Assembly: GCF_963576545.1 (NCBI RefSeq)
Contig: NW_026870428.1
Coordinates: 80,758-144,757, forward strand
Source: Limanda limanda
Taxonomy: Eukaryota > Chordata > Actinopteri > Pleuronectiformes > Pleuronectidae
Direction of reading: 5' to 3'
Length of the DNA: 64,000 nt
Shown: positions 50,301-63,935 of the stretch, piece by piece
How positions within the stretch are numbered: position 1 is the first letter of the stretch
Layout of the letters: each line of letters opens with the position of its first letter
The notes under the pieces: generated by a model
What the model was told of the DNA's origin: nothing
Databases searched by the model: none
Seen by the model: only the letters and a program-made list of their open reading frames with translations
Translations under genes and position numbers: made by a program

Positions 50301-53300
50301 TGAAGGTCGGAGAGACTTGCAAGTAGGCTCTACCCCCACTAAATGGGGTAGCGCGCATCGATCGGTACCATTCTTGAGCTTCTCCGACTTTCGGAAGGGT
50401 TAGGGTTAGGGTTAGGGATGAAAGCACATAGGAGAAAGAGATATTCTTGAATAACTTTTTTTGTGAAGGTCGGAGAGACTTGTAAGTAGGCTCTACCCCC
50501 ACTAAATGGGGTAGCGCGCATCGATCGGTACCATCCTTGAGCTTCTCCGACTTTCGGAAGGGTTAGGGTTAGGGTTAGGGATGAAAGCACATAGGAGAAA
50601 GAGATATTCTTGAATAACTTTTTTTGTGAAGGTCGGAGAGACTTGGAAAGTGGTTGCATCTGGACTAATTTGGGTCCTGCGGATCGATTGGTACCATCCC
50701 CGAGCTTGTACGACCTTCGGAAGAGGTCGACCGACGAAATTCCCCCAAATCTGAGGAGATATTCTTGAATAACTTTTTTTGTGAAGGTCGGAGAGACTTG
50801 CAAGTAGGCTCTACCCCCACTAAATGGGGTTGCGCGCATCGATCAGTACCATCCTTGAGCTTCTCCGACTTTCGGAAGGGTTAGGGTTAGGGTTAGGGAT
50901 GAAAGCACATAGGAGAAAGAGATATTCTTGAATAACTTTTTTTGTGAAGGTCGGAGAGACTTGCAAGTAGGCTCTACCCCCACTAAATGGGGTAACGCGC
51001 ATCGATCGGTACCATCCTTGAGCTTCTCCGACTTTCGGAAGGGTTAGGGTTAGGGTTAGGGATGAAAGCACATAGGAGAAAGAGATATTCTTGAATAACT
51101 TTTTTTGTGAAGGTCGGAGAGACTTGCAAGTAGGCTCTACCCCCACTAAATGGGGTAGCGCGCATCGATCGGTACCATCCTTGAGCTTCTCCGACTTTCG
51201 GAAGGGTTAGGGTTAGGGTTAGGGATGAAAGCACATAGGAGAAAGAGATATTCTTGAATAACTTTTTTTGTGAAGGTCGGAGAGACTTGCAAGTAGGCTC
51301 TACCCCCACTAAATGGGGTAGCGCGCATCGATCGGTACCATCCTTGAGCTTCTCCGACTTTCGGAAGGGTTAGGGTTAGGGTTAGGGATGAAAGCACATA
51401 GGAGAAAGAGATATTCTTGAATAACTTTTTTTGTGAAGGTCCCAGAGACTTGGAAAGTGGTTGCATCTGGACTAATTTGGGTCCTGCGGATCGATTGGTA
51501 CCATCCCCGAGCTTGTACGACCTTCGGAAGAGGTCGACCGACGAAATTCCCCCAAATCTGAGGAGATATTCTTGAATAACTTTTTTTGTGAAGGTCGGAG
51601 AGACTTGCAAGTAGGCTCTACCCCCACTAAATGGGGTTGCGCGCATCGATCGGTACCATCCTTGAGCTTCTCCGACTTTCGGAAGGGTTAGGGTTAGGGT
51701 TAGGGATGAAAGCACATAGGAGAAAGAGATATTCTTGAATAACTTTTTTTGTGAAGGTCGGAGAGACTTGCAAGTAGGCTCTACCCCCACTAAATGGGGT
51801 AGCGCGCATCGATCGGTACCATCCTTGAGCTTCTCCGACTTTCGGAAGGGTTAGGGTTAGGGTTAGGGATGAAAGCACATAGGAGAAAGAGATATTCTTG
51901 AATAACTTTTTTGTGAAGGTCGGAGAGACTTGGAAAGTGGTTGCATCTGGACTAATTTGGGTCCTGCAGATCGATTGGTACCATCCCCGAGCTTGTACGA
52001 CCTTCGGAAGAGGTCGACCGACGAAATTCCCCCAAAATCTGAGGAGATATTCTTGAATAACTTTTTTTGTGAAGGTCGGAGAGACTTGCAAGTAGGCTCT
52101 ACCCCCACTAAATGGGGTTGCGCGCATCGATCAGTACCATCCTTGAGCTTCTCCGACTTTCGGAAGGGTTAGGGTTAGGGTTAGGGATGAAAGCACATAG
52201 GAGAAAGAGATATTCTTGAATAACTTTTTTTGTGAAGGTCGGAGAGACTTGCAAGTAGGCTCTACCCCCACTAAATGGGGTAGCGCGCATCGATCAGTAC
52301 CATCCTTGAGCTTCTCCGACTTTCGGAAGGGTTAGGGTTAGGGTTAGGGATGAAAGCACATAGGAGAAAGAGATATTCTTGAATAACTTTTTTTGTGAAG
52401 GTCGGAGAGACTTGCAAGTAGGCTCTACCCCCACTAAATGGGGTAGCGCGCATCGATCGGTACCATCCTTGAGCTTCTCCGACTTTCGGAAGGGTTAGGG
52501 TTAGGGTTAGGGATGAAAGCACATAGGAGAAAGAGATATTCTTGAATAACTTTTTTTGTGAAGGTCGGAGAGACTTGCAAGTAGGCTCTACCCCCACTAA
52601 ATGGGGTAGCGCACATCGATCGGTACCATCCTTGAGCTTCTCCGACTTTCGGAAGGGTTAGGGTTAGGGTTAGGGATGAAAGCACATAGGAGAAAGAGAT
52701 ATTCTTGAATAACTTTTTTTGTGAAGGTCGGAGAGACTTGGAAAGTGGTTGCATCTGGACTAATTTGGGTCCTGCGGATCGATTGGTACCATCCCCGAGC
52801 TTGTACGACCTTCGGAAGAGGTCGACCGACGAAATTCCCCCAAATCTGAGGAGATATTCTTGAATAACTTTTTTTGTGAAGGTCGGAGAGACTTGCAAGT
52901 AGGCTCTACCCCCACTAAATGGGGTAGCGCGCATCGATCGGTACCATCCTTGAGCTTCTCCGACTTTCGGAAGGGTTAGGGTTAGGGTTAGGGATGAAAG
53001 CACATAGGAGAAAGAGATATTCTTGAATAACTTTTTTTGTGAAGGTCGGAGAGACTTGCAAGTAGGCTCTACCCCCACTAAATGGGGTAGCGCGCATCGA
53101 TCGGTACCATCCTTGAGCTTCTCCGACTTTCGGAAGGGTTAGGGTTAGGGATGAAAGCACATAGGAGAAAGAGATATTCTTGAATAACTTTTTTTGTGAA
53201 GGTCGGAGAGACTTGGAAAGTGGTTGCATCTGGACTAATTTGGGTCCTGCGGATCGATTGGTACCATCCCCGAGCTTGTACGACCTTCGAAAGAGGTCGA

Positions 53301-56300
53301 CCGACGAAATTCCCCCAAATCTGAGGAGATATTCTTGAATAACTTTTTTTGTGAAGGTCGGAGAGACTTGCAAGTAGGCTCTACCCCCACTAAATGGGGT
53401 TGCGCGCATCGATCAGTACCATCCTTGAGCTTCTCCGACTTTCGGAAGGGTTAGGGTTAGGGTTAGGGATGAAAGCACATAGGAGAAAGAGATATTCTTG
53501 AATAACTTTTTTTGTGAAGGTCGGAGAGACTTGCAAGTAGGCTCTACCCCCACTAAATGGGGTAGCGCGCATCGATCGGTACCATCCTTGAGCTTCTCCG
53601 ACTTTCGGAAGGGTTAGGGTTAGGGTTAGGGATGAAAGCACATAGGAGAAAGAGATATTCTTGAATAACTTTTTTTGTGAAGGTCGGAGAGACTTGGAAA
53701 GTGGTTGCATCTGGACTAATTTGGGTCCTGCGGATCGATTGGTACCATCCCCGAGCTTGTACGACCTTCGAAAGAGGTCGACCGACGAAATTCCCCCAAA
53801 TCTGAGGAGATATTCTTGAATAACTTTTTTTGTGAAGGTCGGAGAGACTTGCAAGTAGGCTCTACCCCCACTAAATGGGGTTGCGCGCATCGATCAGTAC
53901 CATCCTTGAGCTTCTCCGACTTTCGGAAGGGTTAGGGTTAGGGTTAGGGATGAAAGCACATAGGAGAAAGAGATATTCTTGAATAACTTTTTTTGTGAAG
54001 GTCGGAGAGACTTGCAAGTAGGCTCTACCCCCACTAAATGGGGTAACGCGCATCGATCGGTACCATCCTTGAGCTTCTCCGACTTTCGGAAGGGTTAGGG
54101 TTAGGGTTAGGGATGAAAGCACATAGGAGAAAGAGATATTCTTGAATAACTTTTTTTGTGAAGGTCGGAGAGACTTGCAAGTAGGCTCTACCCCCACTAA
54201 ATGGGGTAGCGCGCATCGATCGGTACCATTCTTGAGCTTCTCCGACTTTCGGAAGGGTTAGGGTTAGGGTTAGGGATGAAAGCACATAGGAGAAAGAGAT
54301 ATTCTTGAATAACTTTTTTTGTGAAGGTCGGAGAGACTTGTAAGTAGGCTCTACCCCCACTAAATGGGGTAGCGCGCATCGATCGGTACCATCCTTGAGC
54401 TTCTCCGACTTTCGGAAGGGTTAGGGTTAGGGTTAGGGATGAAAGCACATAGGAGAAAGAGATATTCTTGAATAACTTTTTTTGTGAAGGTCGGAGAGAC
54501 TTGGAAAGTGGTTGCATCTGGACTAATTTGGGTCCTGCGGATCGATTGGTACCATCCCCGAGCTTGTACGACCTTCGGAAGAGGTCGACCGACGAAATTC
54601 CCCCAAATCTGAGGAGATATTCTTGAATAACTTTTTTTGTGAAGGTCGGAGAGACTTGCAAGTAGGCTCTACCCCCACTAAATGGGGTTGCGCGCATCGA
54701 TCAGTACCATCCTTGAGCTTCTCCGACTTTCGGAAGGGTTAGGGTTAGGGTTAGGGATGAAAGCACATAGGAGAAAGAGATATTCTTGAATAACTTTTTT
54801 TGTGAAGGTCGGAGAGACTTGCAAGTAGGCTCTACCCCCACTAAATGGGGTAACGCGCATCGATCGGTACCATCCTTGAGCTTCTCCGACTTTCGGAAGG
54901 GTTAGGGTTAGGGTTAGGGATGAAAGCACATAGGAGAAAGAGATATTCTTGAATAACTTTTTTTGTGAAGGTCGGAGAGACTTGCAAGTAGGCTTTACCC
55001 CCACTAAATGGGGTAGCGCGCATCGATCGGTACCATCCTTGAGCTTCTCCGACTTTCGGAAGGGTTAGGGTTAGGGTTAGGGATGAAAGCACATAGGAGA
55101 AAGAGATATTCTTGAATAACTTTTTTTGTGAAGGTCGGAGAGACTTGCAAGTAGGCTCTACCCCCACTAAATGGGGTAGCGCGCATCGATCGGTACCATC
55201 CTTGAGCTTCTCCGACTTTCGGAAGGGTTAGGGTTAGGGATGAAAGCACATAGGAGAAAGAGATATTCTTGAATAACTTTTTTTGTGAAGGTCGGAGAGA
55301 CTTGGAAAGTGGTTGCATCTGGACTAATTTGGGTCCTGCGGATCGATTGGTACCATCCCCGAGCTTGTACGACCTTCGGAAGAGGTCGACCGACGAAATT
55401 CCCCCAAATCTGAGGAGATATTCTTGAATAACTTTTTTTGTGAAGGTCGGAGAGACTTGCAAGTAGGCTCTACCCCCACTAAATGGGGTTGCGCGCATCG
55501 ATCAGTACCATCCTTGAGCTTCTCCGACTTTCGGAAGGGTTAGGGTTAGGGTTAGGGATGAAAGCACATAGGAGAAAGAGATATTCTTGAATAACTTTTT
55601 TTGTGAAGGTCGGAGAGACTTGCAAGTAGGCTCTACCCCCACTAAATGGGGTAACGCGCATCGATCGGTACCATCCTTGAGCTTCTCCGACTTTCGGAAG
55701 GGTTAGGGTTAGGGTTAGGGATGAAAGCACATAGGAGAAAGAGATATTCTTGAATAACTTTTTTTGTGAAGGTCGGAGAGACTTGCAAGTAGGCTTTACC
55801 CCCACTAAATGGGGTAGCGCGCATCGATCGGTACCATCCTTGAGCTTCTCCGACTTTCGGAAGGGTTAGGGTTAGGGTTAGGGATGAAAGCACATAGGAG
55901 AAAGAGATATTCTTGAATAACTTTTTTTGTGAAGGTCGGAGAGACTTGCAAGTAGGCTCTACCCCCACTAAATGGGGTAGCGCGCATCGATCGGTACCAT
56001 CCTTGAGCTTCTCCGACTTTCGGAAGGGTTAGGGTTAGGGATGAAAGCACATAGGAGAAAGAGATATTCTTGAATAACTTTTTTTGTGAAGGTCGGAGAG
56101 ACTTGGAAAGTGGTTGCATCTGGACTAATTTGGGTCCTGCGGATCGATTGGTACCATCCCCGAGCTTGTACGACCTTCGGAAGAGGTCGACCGACGAAAT
56201 TCCCCCAAATCTGAGGAGATATTCTTGAATAACTTTTTTTGTGAAGGTCGGAGAGACTTGCAAGTAGGCTCTACCCCCACTAAATGGGGTAACGCGCATC

Positions 56301-59300
56301 GATCGGTACCATCCTTGAGCTTCTCCGACTTTCGGAAGGGTTAGGGTTAGGGTTAGGGATGAAAGCACATAGGAGAAAGAGATATTCTTGAATAACTTTT
56401 TTTGTGAAGGTCGGAGAGACTTGCAAGTAGGCTGTACCCCCACTAAATGGGGTAGCGCGCATCGATCGGTACCATCCTTGAGCTTCTCCGACTTTCGGAA
56501 GGGTTAGGGTTAGGGTTAGGGATGAAAGCACATAGGAGAAAGAGATATTCTTGAATAACTTTTTTTGTGAAGGTCGGAGAGACTTGTAAAGTGGTTGCAT
56601 CTGGACTAATTTGGGTCCTGCGGATCGATTGGTACCATCCCCGAGCTTGTACGACCTTCGGAAGAGGTCGACCGACGAAATTCCCCCAAATCTGAGGAGA
56701 TATTCTTGAATAACTTTTTTTGTGAAGGTCGGAGAGACTTGCAAGTAGGCTCTACCCCCACTAAATGGGGTTGCGCGCATCGATCGGTACCATCCTTGAG
56801 CTTCTCCGACTTTCGGAAGGGTTAGGGTTAGGGTTAGGGATGAAAGCACATAGGAGAAAGAGATATTCTTGAATAACTTTTTTTGTGAAGGTCGGAGAGA
56901 CTTGCAAGTAGGCTCTACCCCCACTAAATGGGGTAGCGCGCATCGATCGGTACCATCCTTGAGCTTCTCCGACTTTCGGAAGGGTTAGGGTTAGGGTTAG
57001 GGATGAAAGCACATAGGAGAAAGAGATATTCTTGAATAACTTTTTTTGTGAAGGTCGGAGAGACTTGGAAAGTGGTTGCATCTGGACTAATTTGGGTCCT
57101 GCAGATCGATTGGTACCATCCCCGAGCTTGTACGACCTTCGGAAGAGGTCGACCGACGAAATTCCCCCAAAATCTGAGGAGATATTCTTGAATAACTTTT
57201 TTTGTGAAGGTCGGAGAGACTTGCAAGTAGGCTCTACTCCCACTAAATGGGGTTGCGCGCATCGATCAGTACCATCCTTGAGCTTCTCCGACTTTCGGAA
57301 GGGTTAGGGTTAGGGTTAGGGATGAAAGCACATAGGAGAAAGAGATATTCTTGAATAACTTTTTTTGTGAAGGTCGGAGAGACTTGCAAGTAGGCTCTAC
57401 CCCCACTAAATGGGGTAGCGCGCATCGATCAGTACCATCCTTGAGCTTCTCCGACTTTCGGAAGGGTTAGGGTTAGGGTTAGGGATGAAAGCACATAGGA
57501 GAAAGAGATATTCTTGAATAACTTTTTTTGTGAAGGTCGGAGAGACTTGCAAGTAGGCTCTACCCCCACTAAATGGGGTAGCGCGCATCGATCGGTACCA
57601 TCCTTGAGCTTCTCCGACTTTCGGAAGGGTTAGGGTTAGGGTTAGGGATGAAAGCACATAGGAGAAAGAGATATTCTTGAATAACTTTTTTTGTGAAGGT
57701 CGGAGAGACTTGCAAGTAGGCTCTACCCCCACTAAATGGGGTAGCGCGCATCGATCGGTACCATCCTTGAGCTTCTCCGACTTTCGGAAGGGTTAGGGTT
57801 AGGGTTAGGGATGAAAGCACATAGGAGAAAGAGATATTCTTGAATAACTTTTTTTGTGAAGGTCGGAGAGACTTGCAAGTAGGCTCTACCCCCACTAAAT
57901 GGGGTAGCGCGCATCGATCGGTACCATCCTTGAGCTTCTCCGACTTTCGGAAGGGTTAGGGTTAGGGTTAGGGATGAAAGCACATAGGAGAAAGAGATAT
58001 TCTTGAATAACTTTTTTTGTGAAGGTCGGAGAGACTTGGAAAGTGGTTGCATCTGGACTAATTTGGGTCCTGCGGATCGATTGGTACCATCCCCGAGCTT
58101 GTACGACCTTCGGAAGAGGTCGACCGACGAAATTCCCCCAAATCTGAGGAGATATTCTTGAATAACTTTTTTTGTGAAGGTCGGAGAGACTTGCAAGTAG
58201 GCTCTACCCCCACTAAATGGGGTTGCGCGCATCGATCGGTACCATCCTTGAGCTTCTCCGACTTTCGGAAGGGTTAGGGTTAGGGATGAAAGCACATAGG
58301 AGAAAGAGATATTCTTGAATAACTTTTTTTGTGAAGGTCGGAGAGACTTGCAAGTAGGCTCTACCCCCACTAAATGGGGTAGCGCGCATCGATCGGTACC
58401 ATCCTTGAGCTTCTCCGACTTTCGGAAGGGTTAGGGTTAGGGTTAGGGATGAAAGCACATAGGAGAAAGAGATATTCTTGAATAACTTTTTTTGTGAAGG
58501 TCGGAGAGACTTGGAAAGTGGTTGCATCTGGACTAATTTGGGTCCTGCAGATCGATTGGTACCATCCCCGAGCTTGTACGACCTTCGGAAGAGGTCGACC
58601 GACGAAATTCCCCCAAAATCTGAGGAGATATTCTTGAATAACTTTTTTTGTGAAGGTCGGAGAGACTTGCAAGTAGGCTCTACCCCCACTAAATGGGGTT
58701 GCGCGCATCGATCGGTACCATCCTTGAGCTTCTCCGACTTTCGGAAGGGTTAGGGTTAGGGTTAGGGATGAAAGCACATAGGAGAAAGAGATATTCTTGA
58801 ATAACTTTTTTTGTGAAGGTCGGAGAGACTTGCAAGTAGGCTCTACCCCCACTAAATGGGGTAGCGCGCATCGATCAGTACCATCCTTGAGCTTCTCCGA
58901 CTTTCGGAAGGGTTAGGGTTAGGGTTAGGGATGAAAGCACATAGGAGAAAGAGATATTCTTGAATAACTTTTTTTGTGAAGGTCGGAGAGACTTGGAAAG
59001 TGGTTGCATCTGGACTAATTTGGGTCCTGCGGATCGATTGGTACCATCCCCGAGCTTGTACGACCTTCGGAAGAGGTCGACCGACGAAATTCCCCCAAAT
59101 CTGAGGAGATATTCTTGAATAACTTTTTTTGTGAAGGTCGGAGAGACTTGCAAGTAGGCTCTACCCCCACTAAATGGGGTTGCGCGCATCGATCGGTACC
59201 ATCCTTGAGCTTCTCCGACTTTCGGAAGGGTTAGGGTTAGGGATGAAAGCACATAGGAGAAAGAGATATTCTTGAATAACTTTTTTTGTGAAGGTCGGAG

Positions 59301-61915
59301 AGACTTGCAAGTAGGCTCTACCCCCACTAAATGGGGTAGCGCGCATCGATCGGTACCATCCTTGAGCTTCTCCGACTTTCGGAAGGGTTAGGGTTAGGGT
59401 TAGGGATGAAAGCACATAGGAGAAAGAGATATTCTTGAATAACTTTTTTTGTGAAGGTCGGAGAGACTTGGAAAGTGGTTGCATCTGGACTAATTTGGGT
59501 CCTGCAGATCGATTGGTACCATCCCCGAGCTTGTACGACCTTCGGAAGAGGTCGACCGACGAAATTCCCCCAAAATCTGAGGAGATATTCTTGAATAACT
59601 TTTTTTGTGAAGGTCGGAGAGACTTGCAAGTAGGCTCTACTCCCACTAAATGGGGTTGCGCGCATCGATCAGTACCATCCTTGAGCTTCTCCGACTTTCG
59701 GAAGGGTTAGGGTTAGGGTTAGGGATGAAAGCACATAGGAGAAAGAGATATTCTTGAATAACTTTTTTTGTGAAGGTCGGAGAGACTTGCAAGTAGGCTC
59801 TACCCCCACTAAATGGGGTAGCGCGCATCGATCAGTACCATCCTTGAGCTTCTCCGACTTTCGGAAGGGTTAGGGTTAGGGTTAGGGATGAAAGCACATA
59901 GGAGAAAGAGATATTCTTGAATAACTTTTTTTGTGAAGGTCGGAGAGACTTGCAAGTAGGCTCTACCCCCACTAAATGGGGTAGCGCGCATCGATCGGTA
60001 CCATCCTTGAGCTTCTCCGACTTTCGGAAGGGTTAGGGTTAGGGTTAGGGATGAAAGCACATAGGAGAAAGAGATATTCTTGAATAACTTTTTTTGTGAA
60101 GGTCGGAGAGACTTGCAAGTAGGCTCTACCCCCACTAAATGGGGTAGCGCGCATCGATCGGTACCATCCTTGAGCTTCTCCGACTTTCGGAAGGGTTAGG
60201 GTTAGGGTTAGGGATGAAAGCACATAGGAGAAAGAGATATTCTTGAATAACTTTTTTTGTGAAGGTCGGAGAGACTTGCAAGTAGGCTCTACCCCCACTA
60301 AATGGGGTAGCGCGCATCGATCGGTACCATCCTTGAGCTTCTCCGACTTTCGGAAGGGTTAGGGTTAGGGTTAGGGATGAAAGCACATAGGAGAAAGAGA
60401 TATTCTTGAATAACTTTTTTTGTGAAGGTCGGAGAGACTTGGAAAGTGGTTGCATCTGGACTAATTTGGGTCCTGCGGATCGATTGGTACCATCCCCGAG
60501 CTTGTACGACCTTCGGAAGAGGTCGACCGACGAAATTCCCCCAAATCTGAGGAGATATTCTTGAATAACTTTTTTTGTGAAGGTCGGAGAGACTTGCAAG
60601 TAGGCTCTACCCCCACTAAATGGGGTTGCGCGCATCGATCGGTACCATCCTTGAGCTTCTCCGACTTTCGGAAGGGTTAGGGTTAGGGTTAGGGATGAAA
60701 GCACATAGGAGAAAGAGATATTCTTGAATAACTTTTTTTGTGAAGGTCGGAGAGACTTGCAAGTAGGCTCTACCCCCACTAAATGGGGTAGCGCGCATCG
60801 ATCGGTACCATCCTTGAGCTTCTCCGACTTTCGGAAGGGTTAGGGTTAGGGTTAGGGATGAAAGCACATAGGAGAAAGAGATATTCTTGAATAACTTTTT
60901 TTGTGAAGGTCGGAGAGACTTGGAAAGTGGTTGCATCTGGACTAATTTGGGTCCTGCGGATCGATTGGTACCATCCCCGAGCTTGTACGACCTTCGGAAG
61001 AGGTCGACCGACGAAATTCCCCCAAATCTGAGGAGATATTCTTGAATAACTTTTTTTGTGAAGGTCGGAGAGACTTGCAAGTAGGCTCTACCCCCACTAA
61101 ATGGGGTTGCGCGCATCGATCGGTACCATCCTTGAGCTTCTCCGACTTTCGGAAGGGTTAGGGTTAGGGTTAGGGATGAAAGCACATAGGAGAAAGAGAT
61201 ATTCTTGAATAACTTTTTTTGTGAAGGTCGGAGAGACTTGCAAGTAGGCTCTACCCCCACTAAATGGGGTAGCGCGCATCGATCGGTACCATCCTTGAGC
61301 TTCTCCGACTTTCGGAAGGGTTAGGGTTAGGGTTAGGGATGAAAGCACATAGGAGAAAGAGATATTCTTGAATAACTTTTTTTGTGAAGGTCGGAGAGAC
61401 TTGGAAAGTGGTTGCATCTGGACTAATTTGGGTCCTGCAGATCGATTGGTACCATCCCCGAGCTTGTACGACCTTCGGAAGAGGTCGACCGACGAAATTC
61501 CCCCAAAATCTGAGGAGATATTCTTGAATAACTTTTTTTGTGAAGGTCGGAGAGACTTGCAAGTAGGCTCTACTCCCACTAAATGGGGTTGCGCGCATCG
61601 ATCAGTACCATCCTTGAGCTTCTCCGACTTTCGGAAGGGTTAGGGTTAGGGTTAGGGATGAAAGCACATAGGAGAAAGAGATATTCTTGAATAACTTTTT
61701 TTGTGAAGGTCGGAGAGACTTGCAAGTAGGCTCTACCCCCACTAAATGGGGTAGCGCGCATCGATCAGTACCATCCTTGAGCTTCTCCGACTTTCGGAAG
61801 GGTTAGGGTTAGGGTTAGGGATGAAAGCACATAGGAGAAAGAGATATTCTTGAATAACTTTTTTTGTGAAGGTCGGAGAGACTTGCAAGTAGGCTCTACC
61901 CCCACTAAATGGGGT
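43083..61915 (+). repeat. 43,082-bp higher-order repeat, second copy
   Basis: This is the counterpart of positions 1-18,833. The match breaks at 18,834 (T) versus 61,916 (A) in GGGGT(T/A)GCG. After that, the first copy runs two A to the next B while the second runs three. One period therefore holds 202 A and 66 B. The left limit of the duplication cannot be seen because the first copy starts at or before the window edge. Confidence 0.9.
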
Positions 61916-63495
61916 AGCGCGCATCGATCGGTACCATCCTTGAGCTTCTCCGACTTTCGGAAGGGTTAGGGTTAGGGTTAGGGATGAAAGCACATAGGAG
62001 AAAGAGATATTCTTGAATAACTTTTTTTGTGAAGGTCGGAGAGACTTGCAAGTAGGCTCTACCCCCACTAAATGGGGTAGCGCGCATCGATCGGTACCAT
62101 CCTTGAGCTTCTCCGACTTTCGGAAGGGTTAGGGTTAGGGTTAGGGATGAAAGCACATAGGAGAAAGAGATATTCTTGAATAACTTTTTTTGTGAAGGTC
62201 GGAGAGACTTGCAAGTAGGCTCTACCCCCACTAAATGGGGTAGCCGCGCATCGATCGGTACCATCCTTGAGCTTCTCCGACTTTCGGAAGGGTTAGGGTT
62301 AGGGTTAGGGATGAAAGCACATAGGAGAAAGAGATATTCTTGAATAACTTTTTTTGTGAAGGTCGGAGAGACTTGGAAAGTGGTTGCATCTGGACTAATT
62401 TGGGTCCTGCGGATCGATTGGTACCATCCCCGAGCTTGTACGACCTTCGGAAGAGGTCGACCGACGAAATTCCCCCAAATCTGAGGAGATATTCTTGAAT
62501 AACTTTTTTTGTGAAGGTCGGAGAGACTTGCAAGTAGGCTCTACCCCCACTAAATGGGGTTGCGCGCATCGATCGGTACCATCCTTGAGCTTCTCCGACT
62601 TTCGGAGGGTTAGGGTTAGGGTTAGGGATGAAAGCACATAGGAGAAAGAGATATTCTTGAATAACTTTTTTTGTGAAGGTCGGAGAGACTTGCAAGTAGG
62701 CTCTACCCCCACTAAATGGGGTAGCGCGCATCGATCGGTACCATCCTTGAGCTTCTCCGACTTTCGGAAGGGTTAGGGTTAGGGTTAGGGATGAAAGCAC
62801 ATAGGAGAAAGAGATATTCTTGAATAACTTTTTTTGTGAAGGTCGGAGAGACTTGGAAAGTGGTTGCATCTGGACTAATTTGGGTCCTGCGGATCGATTG
62901 GTACCATCCCCGAGCTTGTACGACCTTCGAAGAGGTCGACCGACGAAATTCCCCCAAATCTGAGGAGATATTCTTGAATAACTTTTTTTGTGAAGGTCGG
63001 AGAGACTTGCAAGTAGGCTCTACCCCCACTAAATGGGGTTGCGGCATCGATCGGTACCATCCTTGAGCTTCTCCGACCTTCGGAAGGGTTAGGGTTAGGG
63101 TTAGGGATGAAAGCACATAGGAGAAAGAGATATTCTTGAATAACTTTTTTTGTGAAGGTCGGAGAGACTTGCAAGTAGGGCTCTACCCCCACTAAATGGG
63201 GTAGCGCGCATCGATCGGTACCATCCTTGAGCTTCTCCGACTTTCGGAAGGGTTAGGGTTAGGGTTAGGATGAAAGCACATAGGAGAAAGAGATATTCTT
63301 GAATAACTTTTTTTGTGAAGGTCGGAGAGACTTGGAAGTGGTTGCATCTGGGACTAATTTGGGTCCTGCAGATCGATTGGTACCATCCCCGAGCTTGTAC
63401 GACCTTCGGAAGAGGCGACCGACGAAATTCCCCCAAAATCTGAGGAGATATTCTTGAATAACTTTTTTGTGAAGGTCGGAGAGACTTGCAAGTAG
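59626..63495 (+). repeat. 1,933-bp sub-block repeated in tandem at the right end
   Basis: The code 5,2,2(B156) at 59,626-61,558 (970+481+482 bp) is repeated from 61,559 to about 63,495, including the closing TACTCCC variant near 63,500. The second copy is the one with many small indels after 62,240, so it can be compared base by base with a clean neighbour. Confidence 0.8.
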
Positions 63496-63935
63496 GCTCT
63501 ACTCCCACTAAATGGGGTTGCGCGCATCGATCAGTACCATCCCTTGAGCTTCTCCGACTTTCGGAAGGGTTAGGGTTAGGGTTAGGGATGAAAGCACATA
63601 GGAGAAAGAGATATTCTTGAATAACTTTTTTTGTGAAGGTCGGAGAGACTTGCAAGTAGGCTCTACCCCCCACTAAATGGGGTAGCGCGCATCGATCAGT
63701 ACCATCCTTGAGCTTCTCCGACTTTAGGAAGGGGTTAGGGTTAGGAGTTAGGGATGAAGCCATAGGAGAAAGAGATATTTGAATAACTTTTGTGAAGGTG
63801 GAGAGACTTGCAAGTAGCTCTACCTGCATCGATCGGTACGAGGACGGTTAGGGTAGGGATAGGGATGAAAGCACATAGGAGAAGAGATATTCTTGAATAA
63901 CTTTTTTGTGAAGGTCATCTACCCCCCACTAAATG
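62240..63935 (+). other. Indel-rich tail of the array
   Basis: Frame-changing one-base changes appear abruptly: TAGCCGCGC (62,244), CGGAGGG (62,606), TTCGAAGAGG (62,929), TTGCGGCATC (63,043), GTAGGGCTC (63,179), GGTTAGGATG (63,269), GGAAGTGG (63,336), CTGGGACT (63,350), AGAGGCGACC (63,415), T6 (63,472), CATCCCTTG (63,542) and C6 (63,667). Larger losses follow between 63,725 and 63,920. The preceding 62 kb has very few such changes. The pattern fits uncorrected long-read sequence; real decay at an array edge is the alternative. Confidence 0.85.
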
